64,000 bases of DNA from Actinobacillus minor NM305 (GTDB lineage Bacteria > Pseudomonadota > Gammaproteobacteria > Enterobacterales > Pasteurellaceae): the NCBI RefSeq assembly GCF_000175195.1, contig NZ_ACQL01000031.1, positions 1-64,000 of the forward strand, written 5' to 3'. Numbering within the stretch: position 1 is the stretch's first letter; every line of letters starts with the position of its first letter. Shown here piece by piece: positions 46,973 to 56,119 of the stretch. Below the pieces are notes generated by a model. That model saw only the letters and a list, made by a program, of their open reading frames with translations, ran no database searches and was not told the DNA's origin. The translations under genes and the position numbers were made by a program.

Positions 46973-48559
46973 TTATGCTTTTGTTCGTGTCAGTAAAAAG
47001 GGCAAGAAGGTAAAGAGCATTAGAATAAATGCAGTGACAGCGGCATCTTCTGTTCTATAACTACCAAGCTGTTGATAAAGCAAATAGGGTAGCGAACTAA
47101 AATCCGGGCTACCAAAAAAGGCGATAACCGCAAAGCTCCCTAAACTTGCCGACATTGCTAGAGCAAATGCTTGAGCAAAAGGCCGAATGAGGTAGTGTTT
47201 TTCAGCAACCCACCAACGTTGAAAACCACTTAAACCTAAACTTTTGGCGAGTTTATCTTGGGTTGTTAATGTTTGCCAAAGTGGTGCAAAAAGCAATGGG
47301 TAGATAAACGGTAATAATGTCATACCATTGCAAAGACCGACTAGCCACAAAAGCTGGGCGGTAGATAATTCCACATTCTTCAATAAAAGAAATAGCCCGA
47401 CTGCCAGTAAAAAAACAGGCAGAATTAAGGGGTAGGTAACGGCGCTAGATAAAAGGGCATAGCGAAGTTTTTGTTGTCGAAAAAGAAGCTTTCGAGCTTC
47501 AAGCGCAATAAAGTAGCTGATGCTTAATGCCGTTAAAGAAGCAATGAGGCTTAACATGGTTGAAAAAAATACTGCTTCCCATAAGAGAGGATTGAGTAAA
47601 CGTTCGATAAAGTGGGAAACTGTTATTCCAGCCCAAATAACACTTACAAGCGGTAAAATAATGAGTAAGCTTTGCAACCAAAGTAAACTTTGTAAGATTG
47701 CTTTTGTGAACCCTTGAACTTTAGGTTTCCAAATATCAATGCTCAGTGTTTCTAGCTTCGTTTGAAATGCACGTTGAGAAACGAGAAATAAAATTACCTG
47801 TAAGCTAATACCCACTACTAATTGAACAGCAATGAGTTTAACAGCTTTTGCAAAATTAAATTCAAAACTGACCGCTTGATAAATTGCCACTTCTAAGGTG
47901 CTGTATTTGGGGCTTCCTCCGAGCATTAACACTATGGGAAAGCTGGTAAAACAGATCAGGAAAACCGTCATAAAAACATAAGGCAATAAACGCTTGAGCG
48001 CGGGTAGCTCAACAATTTGAAAATACGCCCAACCTGTTAGGTTTAACTGAGCGGCAAGTTGATATTGGCTAGAGGGAATTTGCATCAGTGCGGAAAGGCT
48101 ATATTTCGTAACGAGCGGAATGTTTAAGAGGCAATGAGCAATCAAAATACCTTGTAGTCCGTACACATTAAATTGCCATGAGAAGCCGAAGGCCTGCCAA
48201 AGTTGAGCTAACCACCCTGAATTTCCCCAAATGCCGATAACCGCAAAAATAATCACGAGAGAAGGAAGCGCCCAAACAAATTGAATTGCATTATATAAAA
48301 GCGCTTTTCCTTTGAAATCAATATAAAAGAATGCTTTTGCGAGTAAAATACCTAATCCGGTAGAAATTAATGCGGAGAGCAATGCTTGAGATGAACTATA
48401 TGCAAGGATATGCCCCATTTCTTGCCAAGAAAAGAAACTTTCTGCTTGTTGATGTTGAACTAATGCCCATAAACTAAATGCATAAAGACCAATGAGACTG
48501 AAATAGATCAGCCATGCAGCTTGTTTCGTTAAGAAGGCAGTTGGAGAAAATTTGGACAT
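46973..48559 (-). CDS. thiP: thiamine ABC transporter permease ThiP
   Basis: A 528-residue permease with two fused binding-protein-dependent transport domains and about 12 membrane segments. ATG 48559 (MSKFSPTAFLTKQAAW) is preferred over the longer 48598 start. EAA-like loops occur in each half, such as SSQYQLAAQLNLTGWAYFQI and KLAKSLGLSGFQRWW. In most relatives thiB precedes thiP; here only a 271-base gap and then ptsH on the other strand are seen. No TPP riboswitch was recognised upstream. Confidence 0.88.
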   Translation of the reverse strand: MSKFSPTAFLTKQAAWLIYFSLIGLYAFSLWALVQHQQAESFFSWQEMGHILAYSSSQALLSALISTGLGILLAKAFFYIDFKGKALLYNAIQFVWALPSLVIIFAVIGIWGNSGWLAQLWQAFGFSWQFNVYGLQGILIAHCLLNIPLVTKYSLSALMQIPSSQYQLAAQLNLTGWAYFQIVELPALKRLLPYVFMTVFLICFTSFPIVLMLGGSPKYSTLEVAIYQAVSFEFNFAKAVKLIAVQLVVGISLQVILFLVSQRAFQTKLETLSIDIWKPKVQGFTKAILQSLLWLQSLLIILPLVSVIWAGITVSHFIERLLNPLLWEAVFFSTMLSLIASLTALSISYFIALEARKLLFRQQKLRYALLSSAVTYPLILPVFLLAVGLFLLLKNVELSTAQLLWLVGLCNGMTLLPFIYPLLFAPLWQTLTTQDKLAKSLGLSGFQRWWVAEKHYLIRPFAQAFALAMSASLGSFAVIAFFGSPDFSSLPYLLYQQLGSYRTEDAAVTAFILMLFTFLPFLLTRTKA

Positions 48560-48830
48560 AATCATAATTCTAAAAAAGTAGCGATGAGAGTTTATCATTT
48601 TTTAGATAGAAATGGCCTTTAAATATATTGAAAAATCGTGATAAAAATGTCACGTAATCGTTAAAATTGTATTTTTTGCTTAAAAAACAGTCTAAAAACT
48701 AAGGATTATTCTATGTTTTTTATTTTTGATCGTGAATTTATATATATTTTGTAGTAAAGTGAAAAAGATTTAATGGAGGCTTTCCATTCCAATTCATTTT
48801 TTATTTGAATGTTCAAAAGAGGAAAATCCT
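48560..48830. other. non-coding gap between divergent thiP and ptsH
   Basis: A+T-rich promoter region. An inverted repeat CGTGATAAAAATGTCACG at 48637-48654 resembles a CRP-like site but has an eight-base spacer instead of six. A TATATATT-rich stretch near 48740 may be part of the ptsH promoter; GAGGA precedes ptsH. No gene seen. Confidence 0.35.
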
Positions 48831-49091
48831 ATGGCGTATTCTAAAGACGTTGTTATTACTGCTCCAAGTGGTTTACATACTCGCCCTGCAGCAGAATTTG
48901 TAAAAGCAGCTAAAGGCTTTACATCAGATATTACCGTGACTTCTGGCGGTAAAAGTGCAAGCGCAAAAAGTTTATTTAAACTTCAAACCTTAGGTCTTAC
49001 TCAAGGTACTAACATTACCATTACTGCTGAAGGCGAAGATGAGCAAAAAGCAGTTGATTTCTTAGTAGATTTAATTCCTACTTTAGAATAA
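48831..49091 (+). CDS. ptsH: phosphocarrier protein HPr
   Basis: An 86-residue HPr. The phosphorylated histidine is in [11 protein letters not shown] (residue 17 here by count from the first methionine) and the regulatory-type serine in SAKSLFKLQ. It carries phosphate from EI to EIIA proteins. First gene of ptsH-ptsI-crr. Confidence 0.96.
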   Translation: MAYSKDVVITAPSGLHTRPAAEFVKAAKGFTSDITVTSGGKSASAKSLFKLQTLGLTQGTNITITAEGEDEQKAVDFLVDLIPTLE

Positions 49092-49103
49092 GATCTGTTT
49101 TTT

Positions 49104-49131
49104 ATGGCAAGTTTCGGCTTGCCATTGTTTT
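49104..49131 (+). terminator. hairpin between ptsH and ptsI
   Basis: ATGGCAAG and CTTGCCAT with a six-base loop then TGTTTTTA. Likely a partial terminator that makes ptsH more abundant than ptsI. Confidence 0.6.
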
Positions 49132-49161
49132 TACATTACTTTTTAATAAAAGGATTACATT

Positions 49162-50883
49162 ATGATTTCAGGTATTGCAGCTTCTCCTGGTATTGTTTTT
49201 GGTAAAGCATTAGTTTTAAAAGAAGAGCCAATTGTGCTTAACACGCAAAAAATTACAGCTGATCAGGTTGATGCTGAAGTCGCGAAATTCTTTGATGGTC
49301 GTGCAAAAGCAGCTGCCCAATTAACCGCAATTCATGCGAAAGCGTTGCGTACATTAGGCGAAGAAAAAGCCGCAATTTTCGAAGGGCATTTAATGCTTTT
49401 GGAAGACGAAGAGTTAGAAGAAGAAATTATTGGCTATATTAAGGATAATTTATCTACGGCGGATGTTGCTGCAAATAAAGTGATTGACCAACAAGTTGCA
49501 GTACTTTCAGAAATCGATGATGAATACTTAAAAGAACGTGCAGGCGATATGCGTGATATTGGTAACCGTTTATTACGTAATATTTTAGGCATGCACATTG
49601 TTGATCTTGGCGACATTCAAGAAGAATCTATTTTGGTGGCTTACGATTTAACGCCATCAGAAACAGCACAATTAAATTTAGATAAAGTGCTTGGCTTTGT
49701 TACAGACATTGGTGGTCGTACTTCTCACACCTCAATTATGGCTCGTTCATTAGAGCTTCCTGCCATTGTGGGAACCAACGATATCACTAGCCGTGTTAAA
49801 ACGGGAGATGTGTTAATTTTAGATGCGGTAAATAACCAAATTCACATCAATCCATCAGACTCTCAAATTGCAGAATTTAAAGCTGTTCAAGAAAAAGTAG
49901 CTGCTGAAAAAGCGGAATTAGCAAAATTAAAAGATTTACCTGCAGAGACATTAGATGGTCATCGTATTGAAGTTGCGGGTAACATTGGTACTATTCGTGA
50001 TGTGGACGGCGTATTACGTAATGGTGGAGAATCTGTTGGTTTATACCGTACCGAATTCCTCTTTATGGATCGTACGGAATTACCGGGCGAAGAAGAGCAG
50101 TTCCAAGCATATAAAGAAATTGTAGAAGCAATGGGCGGTAAACAAGTTGTTTTACGTACAATGGATATTGGTGGCGATAAAGAGTTACCATATTTAGATT
50201 TACCAAAAGAGATGAACCCATTCTTAGGCTGGCGAGCAGTGCGTATTGGTTTAACACGCCGTGAAATTTTAGATACTCAATTACGTGCGGTATTACGTGC
50301 TTCAGCATTTGGTAAATTGGCGGTAATGTTCCCAATGATCATTTCTGTTGAAGAGATCCGTGAATTAAAACGCATCGTTGCAGAATTAAAAGAACAGCTT
50401 CGTGCAGAAGGTAAAGCCTTTGATGAAAATCTTCAGTTAGGTATTATGGTTGAAACACCATCGGCTGCGGTTAATGCTCGTCATTTGGCGAAAGAAGCTG
50501 ATTTCTTCAGTATCGGCACTAACGATTTAACTCAATATACATTAGCGGTGGATCGCGGTAATGAAATCATTGCTCACTTATATAACCCATTAAGTCCTTC
50601 AGTATTGAACTTAATTAAACAAGTAATTGATGCTTCACACGCAGAAGGTAAATGGACCGGTATGTGTGGGGAATTAGCGGGCGATGTTCGAGCAACCGCA
50701 TTATTACTTGGTATGGGCTTAGATGAGTTTAGTATGAGTGCAATTTCAGTGCCTCACGTGAAAAAACTGGCTCGTTCAATTAACTACGCTGATGCAAAAG
50801 CATTAGCAGATGAAGCACTTGCACAACCAACTGCTGCGGATATTGAACGTTTAGTGAATGATTTTTACGCAAAATTGAACTAA
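49162..50883 (+). CDS. ptsI: PTS enzyme I
   Basis: A 573-residue phosphoenolpyruvate-protein phosphotransferase. The phosphohistidine is in [14 protein letters not shown] (about residue 190), PEP-binding region in [14 protein letters not shown], and the catalytic cysteine in GMCGELAGD near residue 500. It passes phosphate from PEP to HPr. AAAGGA precedes the start. Confidence 0.96.
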   Translation: MISGIAASPGIVFGKALVLKEEPIVLNTQKITADQVDAEVAKFFDGRAKAAAQLTAIHAKALRTLGEEKAAIFEGHLMLLEDEELEEEIIGYIKDNLSTADVAANKVIDQQVAVLSEIDDEYLKERAGDMRDIGNRLLRNILGMHIVDLGDIQEESILVAYDLTPSETAQLNLDKVLGFVTDIGGRTSHTSIMARSLELPAIVGTNDITSRVKTGDVLILDAVNNQIHINPSDSQIAEFKAVQEKVAAEKAELAKLKDLPAETLDGHRIEVAGNIGTIRDVDGVLRNGGESVGLYRTEFLFMDRTELPGEEEQFQAYKEIVEAMGGKQVVLRTMDIGGDKELPYLDLPKEMNPFLGWRAVRIGLTRREILDTQLRAVLRASAFGKLAVMFPMIISVEEIRELKRIVAELKEQLRAEGKAFDENLQLGIMVETPSAAVNARHLAKEADFFSIGTNDLTQYTLAVDRGNEIIAHLYNPLSPSVLNLIKQVIDASHAEGKWTGMCGELAGDVRATALLLGMGLDEFSMSAISVPHVKKLARSINYADAKALADEALAQPTAADIERLVNDFYAKLN

Positions 50884-50907
50884 AATTTAATAAATAGCAT
50901 ACAAAAA

Positions 50908-50945
50908 CAAAATTCTCGTATAGAATGTATGAGAATTTTGTTTTC
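50908..50945 (+). terminator. hairpin between ptsI and crr
   Basis: Perfect arms CAAAATTCTC and GAGAATTTTG around a 13-base loop, followed by TTTT. Probably a terminator or attenuator within the operon. Confidence 0.65.
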
Positions 50946-50962
50946 ACAAATGGAGAGATTCT

Positions 50963-51463
50963 ATGAGCTTTTTAAGCAAATTATTCGGTTCTAAACAAAA
51001 AGAATCAAAGGAAATTCAAATTTTCTCACCTTTATCAGGTGAAATTGTTAATATTGAAGATGTTCCAGATGTTGTATTTTCTGAGAAAATCGTAGGCGAT
51101 GGCGTGGCAATTCGTCCTAGTGGCGATACCATTGTTTCACCAGTAAACGGTACAATTGGTAAAATTTTCGAAACTAACCACGCATTTTCAATTGAGTCTG
51201 AAGATGGCGTAGAGTTATTTGTACACTTCGGTATTGATACTGTTGAGTTAAAAGGCGAAGGCTTTACTCGTATTGCAGAAGAAGGTCAAACTGTAAAAGC
51301 AGGCGACCCAATCATCAAATTTGATTTAGCTTTATTAGAAGAAAAAGCAAAATCAGTATTAACACCGGTTGTTATCTCTAATATGGATGAAATCTCTAAC
51401 TTAGAGAAAAAATCAGGTAGTGTTGTTGCAGGCGAAAGCGTTGTTTTAACATTAACTAAATAA
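50963..51463 (+). CDS. crr: PTS glucose-type EIIA component (Crr)
   Basis: A 166-residue EIIA-Glc. The phosphohistidine is in [15 protein letters not shown] (near residue 88). It gives phosphate to EIIB domains lacking their own EIIA, such as the permease at 44776-46197, and in enteric bacteria regulates adenylate cyclase, linking it to the CRP sites seen here. Last gene of the operon. Confidence 0.95.
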   Translation: MSFLSKLFGSKQKESKEIQIFSPLSGEIVNIEDVPDVVFSEKIVGDGVAIRPSGDTIVSPVNGTIGKIFETNHAFSIESEDGVELFVHFGIDTVELKGEGFTRIAEEGQTVKAGDPIIKFDLALLEEKAKSVLTPVVISNMDEISNLEKKSGSVVAGESVVLTLTK

Positions 51464-51480
51464 TTGCAAAAAACTTGAAA

Positions 51481-51507
51481 AAATACCCGCTTGTTTGCGG
51501 GTATTTT
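51481..51507. terminator. terminator between crr and rpoH
   Basis: AAATACCCGC and GCGGGTATTT with a six-base loop and T run; serves both convergent genes and ends next to the rpoH stop. Confidence 0.8.
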
Positions 51508-51508
51508 G

Positions 51509-52474
51509 TTATGCTTCAACAGTAATTGCATTTTTAATTTTCTTCAGTGCCGCATTTTCAAGCTGACGCACACGTTCCGCAGAAATTTGATATTTCGCAG
51601 CTAAATCATGTAAAGTAAGCTTATTTTCATCTAGCCAGCGTGTTTTGATAATATCTTGGCTACGCTCATCTAACGTTGATAGCGCATATGCAAGCTGTGC
51701 GGTAGCCTCTCCTGTGTGCTCTTCATCTTCCAGCTCATCAGCAAAATTAGAGCTATTATCTTCTAAATACATTGAAGGGGTATATGCTTCATCTTCATCA
51801 TCGCCACTTGGCAAATCAAAGCCAAGATCTTGCCCAGTCATGCGAGATTCCATTTCACGAACTTCTTCTTCAGACACACCAAGATCGTGCGCAACACGTT
51901 TGATTTCCTCTTCATTAAACCACGCTAAGCGATTTTTATTTTTTCTTAAGTTAAAAAAGAGTTTCCGCTGTGCCTTTGTCGTAGCGACTTTTACAATTCG
52001 CCAGTTTCTTAATACATATTCATGAATTTCTGCTTTTACCCAATGTACCGCAAAAGAGACTAAACGAACGCCAACATTCGGATCAAAGCGTTTTACCGCT
52101 TTCATCAATCCGATATTGCCCTCTTGAATTAAATCTGCAAGAGGTAAACCATAACCTAAATAGCCTCGAGCAATATGAATAACAAAACGCATATGGGACA
52201 AAATCAGTTGTTTTGCAGCTTCAACATCTTCATCGTAATAGTAGCGTTCTGCGAGTTCTTTTTCTTGATCTGCCGTTAAAATCGGATACTGGTTTGCCAT
52301 ACGAATATAGCTTTCAAGATTACCTGTCGTAACAGGCATATTTGCAGAAAGCAAGGCCGGATGTGTTGCCTCAATATGCTTATCTTCATCTAGTAATTCT
52401 ACTTCATCAGGCTCAATGCTCTCTGCTTCAACAATTTCAGCATCTTCAATTTCGTGTTCGTCAAAATTTTTCAT
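51509..52474 (-). CDS. rpoH: heat-shock sigma factor RpoH
   Basis: A 321-residue sigma-32. Region 2 includes [20 protein letters not shown] and [18 protein letters not shown]; the RpoH box is seen in [15 protein letters not shown]; region 4 ends [20 protein letters not shown]. coli RpoH has about 284 residues; the difference is mostly an N-terminal acidic extension of some 35-40 residues rich in Glu and Asp ([20 protein letters not shown]) before [19 protein letters not shown] 52474 is supported only by the open frame; an internal start near residue 46 (MPVTTGN) would give the usual length. Confidence 0.93.
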   Translation of the reverse strand: MKNFDEHEIEDAEIVEAESIEPDEVELLDEDKHIEATHPALLSANMPVTTGNLESYIRMANQYPILTADQEKELAERYYYDEDVEAAKQLILSHMRFVIHIARGYLGYGLPLADLIQEGNIGLMKAVKRFDPNVGVRLVSFAVHWVKAEIHEYVLRNWRIVKVATTKAQRKLFFNLRKNKNRLAWFNEEEIKRVAHDLGVSEEEVREMESRMTGQDLGFDLPSGDDEDEAYTPSMYLEDNSSNFADELEDEEHTGEATAQLAYALSTLDERSQDIIKTRWLDENKLTLHDLAAKYQISAERVRQLENAALKKIKNAITVEA

Positions 52475-52528
52475 GTTTCGTTTTTATCTCGTTTTGATGT
52501 TCTTTTGAGTGTATTTTTGCAAAATAGT

Positions 52529-52557
52529 TTGCAGATCTTACCGCTTTCCTTTAAAAT
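52529..52557 (+). promoter_or_regulatory. sigma-70 promoter of ssrA
   Basis: TTGCAG (52529-52534), a 17-base spacer, then TAAAAT (52552-52557), 13 bases before the mature tmRNA 5' end. An uptake-signal-like ACCGCTT lies in the spacer. Confidence 0.7.
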
Positions 52558-52570
52558 TGCCAAACTTTTT

Positions 52571-52937
52571 GGGGCTGATTCTGGATTCGACGGGATTGGC
52601 GAAGCCCAAGGTGCACGTCGAGGTGCGGTAGGCCTCGTAAACAAACCGCAAAAAAATAGTCGCAAACGACGAACAATACGCTTTAGCAGCTTAATAACCT
52701 GCCTTAAAGCCTTATCGCCTCAGCTTCCGCTCGTAAGACGAGGGTAACGATAAGTCATCCAAAACGAGATCGTGTTGAAGCCTCCGCTTGAGGATCGAAG
52801 CACTAAATTAAATCAAGCTAGCTTATTCTTTGCGTGTCTGTCCGCTGGGGATAAGTGAAATTAAAGACGAGACTAAACGTGTAGTGCTGAAGGTAGAGTA
52901 ATTTCGGACGGGGGTTCAAATCCCCCCAGCTCCACCA
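52571..52937 (+). ncRNA. ssrA: transfer-messenger RNA
   Basis: The molecule starts GGGGCTGATTCTGGATTCGA and ends in a tRNA-like T arm (GGTTCAAATCC) and CTCCACCA. The tag frame at 52662-52691 encodes ANDEQYALAA, followed by TAA TAA-type stops from 52692. tmRNA rescues stalled ribosomes and tags the unfinished protein for proteolysis. Its 3' end is the attachment site of the satellite that follows; the mature sequence is kept intact. Confidence 0.97.
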
Positions 52938-52972
52938 AATCGAAATAATCCAACGTAACAGAACGTAACAAG
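52910..52972. other. probable attL of the right satellite (ssrA 3' end)
   Basis: The integrase gene begins 244 bases after the tmRNA 3' end in the same orientation, and tmRNA 3' ends are common targets for such integrases. A tandem GAACGTAACA-like 10-mer (52952-52970) lies just after the CCA end and may belong to the core or to Int-binding sites. The exact core cannot be set without attR, which is outside the window. Confidence 0.5.
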
Positions 52973-53007
52973 AAGCCTTGAACCGCAACGGTTTGAGGCT
53001 TTTTTTG
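52973..53007 (+). terminator. terminator after ssrA
   Basis: AAGCCTTGAACCG and CGGTTTGAGGCTT with a CAA loop and a run of seven Ts. Confidence 0.85.
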
Positions 53008-53048
53008 TTTCTCTCTTTGTCTCTCTACGTAAACCAAAATAATAGACT

Positions 53049-53181
53049 TTTAGTAGGACGTTTAGTAGGATCATTCAGTGCAGCATAAAAAGCCGTCCTA
53101 CTAAAAACGCTCAAAACGTTGCTACACAAGGCTTAGAGCCTTATTCTTTTTTCCAATATAAAATAAAGCGTCCTACTAAAA
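53049..53181. repeat. integrase arm-type sites TTTTAGTAGGACG
   Basis: TAGTAGGA occurs directly at 53051 and 53063 and inverted (TCCTACTA) at 53096 and 53171, the last touching the integrase start. Extended copies read TTTTAGTAGGACG. Such repeats beside att and int are typical arm-binding sites of tyrosine integrases, and their overlap with the int start suggests autoregulation. Confidence 0.6.
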
Positions 53182-54431
53182 TGGCTAGAATAGCGAAACC
53201 ACTTACAAACACCGAAATAGAAAAGGCAAAACCAAAAGATAAAAAGTATTCTCTTACAGATGGCGGAGGGCTTTTCTTATTGGTTAAACCTAACGGGGCT
53301 AAGTTATGGCGGTTTAATTATTACAAACCCTATACTAAAGACCGAACCGAAACAGGGCTAGGCAGTTATCCTGATGTTACTTTGGCAAGAGCAAGGGAAA
53401 TAAGGGAAGAATACCGCACCTTACTGGCTCAAAATATCGACCCTCAAGCACACCGCCAAGCAATCGAGCAAGCGAAGCAAGCAGAAATTTATAATACTTT
53501 TGAGAATGTTGCTTTAGCGTGGTATGAATGGCGGAAGACACGGGCTAATTTTTCAGCCGGCTATGCGAAAGATGTTAAAAGTTTAATGAATAGAATATTA
53601 CTCCCCTCTTTTGGAAAGTATCCTATTTCACAAATAACCGCACCCATGGCACTAAAAGCATTTAAACCATTGCAAGAGAAAGGAACGCTAGAAACCTTGA
53701 AGCGCACCATTCAGAAGATGAATGAGATCATGACGTTCGCATTGCACCGTGAAATCATTTCTCAAAATCCTTTGGTAAATATCTCGAAAGAGTTTGATAG
53801 TCCAACGGTAGAACACTTCAAGACGATTAAGCCGGAAGACTTAAGGGAATTTCTTTTCACTTTGAACAATGCTCAAATTCAGCTACAAACAAGATATTTA
53901 ATTCTATGGCAATTGCTTACGATGACACGACCGAATGAATCAGCGACTGCAAAATATGAAGATATTGATGAGAAGGCGAAGACGTGGACGATATACATCA
54001 GCAAGGGGATAAAGCAAGATGATAAAGGACGGGCGCATATCGTTACATTATCCCGCCAAGCACTCGCCTTGCTTAAAGAGATTAAAAAGTTAAGTGGGGA
54101 TAAGGTTTATTTGTTCCCTAGCCATAAGAACCCACAAACGCACACGAACACTCAGACCGCCAATGCGGCCATAAAGCGAATGGGATATAAAGGGAAGTTA
54201 GTCGCACACGGATTGCGAAGTATTGCAAGCACCTATTTGAATGAACAGGGCTATGATCCTGAATTGATTGAGGTTGCACTATCACACATGAACCAAGACC
54301 GAATTAGAATGGCATACAACAGAGCGGACTATCTGAAACAGCGTTTTCAAATACTGCAAGCGTGGGCGGATTTTGTTGATGAGTGTTCTCAAGGTGCTTT
54401 ACCACAGTATCATTTGAAGAAAGTTGCTTAA
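53181..54431 (+). CDS. P4-type tyrosine integrase of the right satellite
   Basis: A 416-residue tyrosine recombinase. The N-terminal DUF4102 domain (SLTDGGGLFLLVKPNGAKLW) and the SAM-like core-binding domain (about 100-190) precede the catalytic domain. Catalytic residues: arginine in TMTRPNESA, H-x-x-R in AHGLRSIAST, second histidine in LSHMNQDRI and tyrosine in RMAYNRADY. It integrates and excises the element at the ssrA 3' end. Start overlaps an arm-type repeat. Confidence 0.93.
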   Translation: MARIAKPLTNTEIEKAKPKDKKYSLTDGGGLFLLVKPNGAKLWRFNYYKPYTKDRTETGLGSYPDVTLARAREIREEYRTLLAQNIDPQAHRQAIEQAKQAEIYNTFENVALAWYEWRKTRANFSAGYAKDVKSLMNRILLPSFGKYPISQITAPMALKAFKPLQEKGTLETLKRTIQKMNEIMTFALHREIISQNPLVNISKEFDSPTVEHFKTIKPEDLREFLFTLNNAQIQLQTRYLILWQLLTMTRPNESATAKYEDIDEKAKTWTIYISKGIKQDDKGRAHIVTLSRQALALLKEIKKLSGDKVYLFPSHKNPQTHTNTQTANAAIKRMGYKGKLVAHGLRSIASTYLNEQGYDPELIEVALSHMNQDRIRMAYNRADYLKQRFQILQAWADFVDECSQGALPQYHLKKVA

Positions 54432-54479
54432 TTGCCAAACCTCCCGAAAAAGTAGGGAGTTCCCGAAATAGTATGGAAT

Positions 54480-54512
54480 AAGCCTAGCCGAATTTTGCTA
54501 GGCTTTTTTATT
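54480..54512 (+). terminator. terminator of the integrase gene
   Basis: AAGCCTAGC and GCTAGGCTT with an eight-base loop and a T run. Confidence 0.8.
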
Positions 54513-54551
54513 TATTTTTCCACTTTGAAAAAAACTAAAACTTTTTGATTT

Positions 54552-54723
54552 TTTACCCACTTTACCCACTTTTTGACTATTATTTACTCTATTTTTTATT
54601 TAAGTAATTGATAAATAAAGAAAATAAAAAAGTGGAAATCAGTGGGTAAACAGTGGGTAAAGGTTAAAAAACAGTGGGTAAAAGTGGGTAAACAGTGGGT
54701 AAATATGAAAATCAGTGGGTAAA
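54552..54723 (+). repeat. iteron array AGTGGGTAAA
   Basis: Two inverted units (TTTACCCACT at 54552 and 54561), then about 70 A+T-rich bases, then six perfect direct units at 54641, 54652, 54673, 54683, 54694 and 54714. Two more units of the same family lie at 63952 and 63962. The plan (inverted pair, A+T region, direct units) is the same as in the array at 62589-62854, which suggests a replication origin or a second replication site such as crr of P4. Confidence 0.6.
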
Positions 54724-54862
54724 ATAAAGAAAGTATCAGATAGCAAGTACTTAATTCAAAGCCTTACATTTTTGAATGTATGGCTTTTTTGTTATGAGCA
54801 TTGACGACTTAATAGAACGGCTAAAGGGTAGATTTTAAAAACAACCCTATGTAAGTGAAAAG

Positions 54863-54940
54863 GTACTCCCGAGGGGGTACACCTTTCCACGGGGTAGCAG
54901 ACGCGCGGTTTTCGGCAGTTTTTTGAAATTTTGGATGATC
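54863..54940 (+). other. candidate lambda-like cos site
   Basis: From 54889, ACGGGG, then 14 bases rich in G and C (ending GCGCGG), then TTTTCG, then a T/A-rich stretch with TGAAATTTT. Phage lambda cos has ACGGGG, 15 bases ending GCGGG, TTTTCG and then ATGAAAATTTT in the same order. A near-perfect palindrome (GTACTCCC / GGGGGTAC, 54863-54880) precedes it. Lambda sequence is recalled from memory; terminase cutting here is inferred. Confidence 0.5.
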
Positions 54941-55061
54941 CACCACAACGGAGCAACATTATGATTTAATTGAGTTTTTTTATTTTTCCGTTGTACATTT
55001 TGAAATAAAAAAATGCTCAATCAAACCTATCACATTTTAATCATGGTTATATGACCACAAC

Positions 55062-55096
55062 AAAAGGGGTATACGGCAACACCGCACACCCTTTTA
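55062..55096. terminator. hairpin before the 254-residue gene
   Basis: AAAAGGGGT and ACCCTTTT-type arms with an inner ACGG/CCGT pairing; flanked by A and T runs, so it may work on either strand. Confidence 0.55.
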
Positions 55097-55283
55097 TTTA
55101 GTCTAATAAACCGACTTGAAACTGTTTAAAAAATCAGTAAAATAATCTCACAAGGTAAACGAGCGTAACAGCTTGTATCAAATTAGCGTGGATAGGTAAG
55201 GAGTAGCTACCAAGCCGAAAGAGAGCAACCCTATTTGTTCTTTTCCACGTTCTCACAAAATAGGGTAACGCATAGGGGCGGTT

Positions 55284-56048
55284 ATGAGAGTACTTACAGA
55301 AGAGGAACAACAGCGATTTAACGAGTTGAGCGAGTTATTTTCCCTACTCAATAAAAAAGATGATGAAGAGCTAACAACAGAAGAACTCTCAAAACAGATT
55401 GAAACGCTTAACGAACTTTGGGATTTTTTCTGCAAAACCGGTTATAACATTGAGATCTTTTTACAATGCAAATCACTAAATGAAAATCCCATATTTAAAA
55501 TTTTTAAGTTTTCAATAGAGAGCTTGAAGAATTCTTTAGAATTATTAGAAAATCAAAACAATATAACTGGCGATTTTTTTATAAAAACATGGGGTAAACT
55601 AACAAATGAACAACGAAAAGAAGTATTACAAGAAATAATAAGAAGCAAAAATAAACCAACATCAAAAAATTTACCTGATCTGGGAGATATGGATTTATCT
55701 ATTGTCCCTTATATAATAATGCTTGTATCTGAAGAAAACTTTAAAAGAACAAAGCAAGCATTAACTCTATTAGAGCTTTCTAGTAAACATTTAGCAGATG
55801 TTTTATTAAACATTCCCACAATCGTAGCCAAACAAAACCGCGCTAAACGAAACAATAAGCCAAACCCAAACATAGAAAAAGCTAGAGAGGCGGCTAAAAA
55901 AATATGGGAAAAAGAGAAATCAAAAGCCTTACTAGATACAGCGTATCAAATAAAAAGCGAGTTAAATTTGAAAGTTGCATCCACTTCTATTCAAGAATGG
56001 ATAAGGGATTTAAACCCAAACAAAAAGAAAACCAAATCTAAAGAATAA
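55284..56048 (+). CDS. hypothetical satellite protein of 254 residues
   Basis: GGGGCGG precedes the start. The protein is Glu/Lys-rich and mostly helical; the first 60 residues look like a coiled coil (EEEQQRFNELSELFSLLNKK). The last 70 residues are basic and may form a DNA-binding helix pair (TSIQEWIRDLNPNKKK). It has its own terminator and sits between the cos-like region and the operator-like repeats before alpA, so a regulatory role is possible. I do not recognise a family. Confidence 0.7.
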   Translation: MRVLTEEEQQRFNELSELFSLLNKKDDEELTTEELSKQIETLNELWDFFCKTGYNIEIFLQCKSLNENPIFKIFKFSIESLKNSLELLENQNNITGDFFIKTWGKLTNEQRKEVLQEIIRSKNKPTSKNLPDLGDMDLSIVPYIIMLVSEENFKRTKQALTLLELSSKHLADVLLNIPTIVAKQNRAKRNNKPNPNIEKAREAAKKIWEKEKSKALLDTAYQIKSELNLKVASTSIQEWIRDLNPNKKKTKSKE

Positions 56049-56054
56049 AATGCC

Positions 56055-56087
56055 AAAGCCTAGCTTTATATGACTAGGCTTTTTTAT
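56055..56087 (+). terminator. terminator of the 254-residue gene
   Basis: AAAGCCTAG and CTAGGCTTT around a ten-base loop with a T run. Confidence 0.8.
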
Positions 56088-56119
56088 TTATCTAAAATAT
56101 ATTTGGCAGATATCAGCTT

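Larger units (their letters stand above)
54432..55283. other. 852-base non-coding control region of the right satellite
   Basis: No convincing gene. It holds the int terminator, a GTGGGTAAA iteron array, a hairpin at about 54757-54789, a candidate cos site, another terminator at 55062-55096, and the leader of the 254-residue gene. A 14-codon frame from 54794 lacks a ribosome site. The layout looks like a combined replication and packaging region. Confidence 0.5.

Noticed and set aside
48637-48654. CRP site for ptsH (CGTGA-N8-TCACG)
   Set aside because: The spacer is eight instead of six bases and the outer bases are changed; kept only as an inverted repeat.
48560-48830. TPP riboswitch before thiP
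   Set aside because: The conserved CTGAGA and the second conserved thi-box are not seen in this gap on the minus strand.
52454-52747. Open frames over the ssrA gene
   Set aside because: The sequence is tmRNA; the frames run through its structured parts and are chance.
54794-54838. Short frame of 14 codons in the satellite control region
   Set aside because: No ribosome site, no homologous partner and too short to support.
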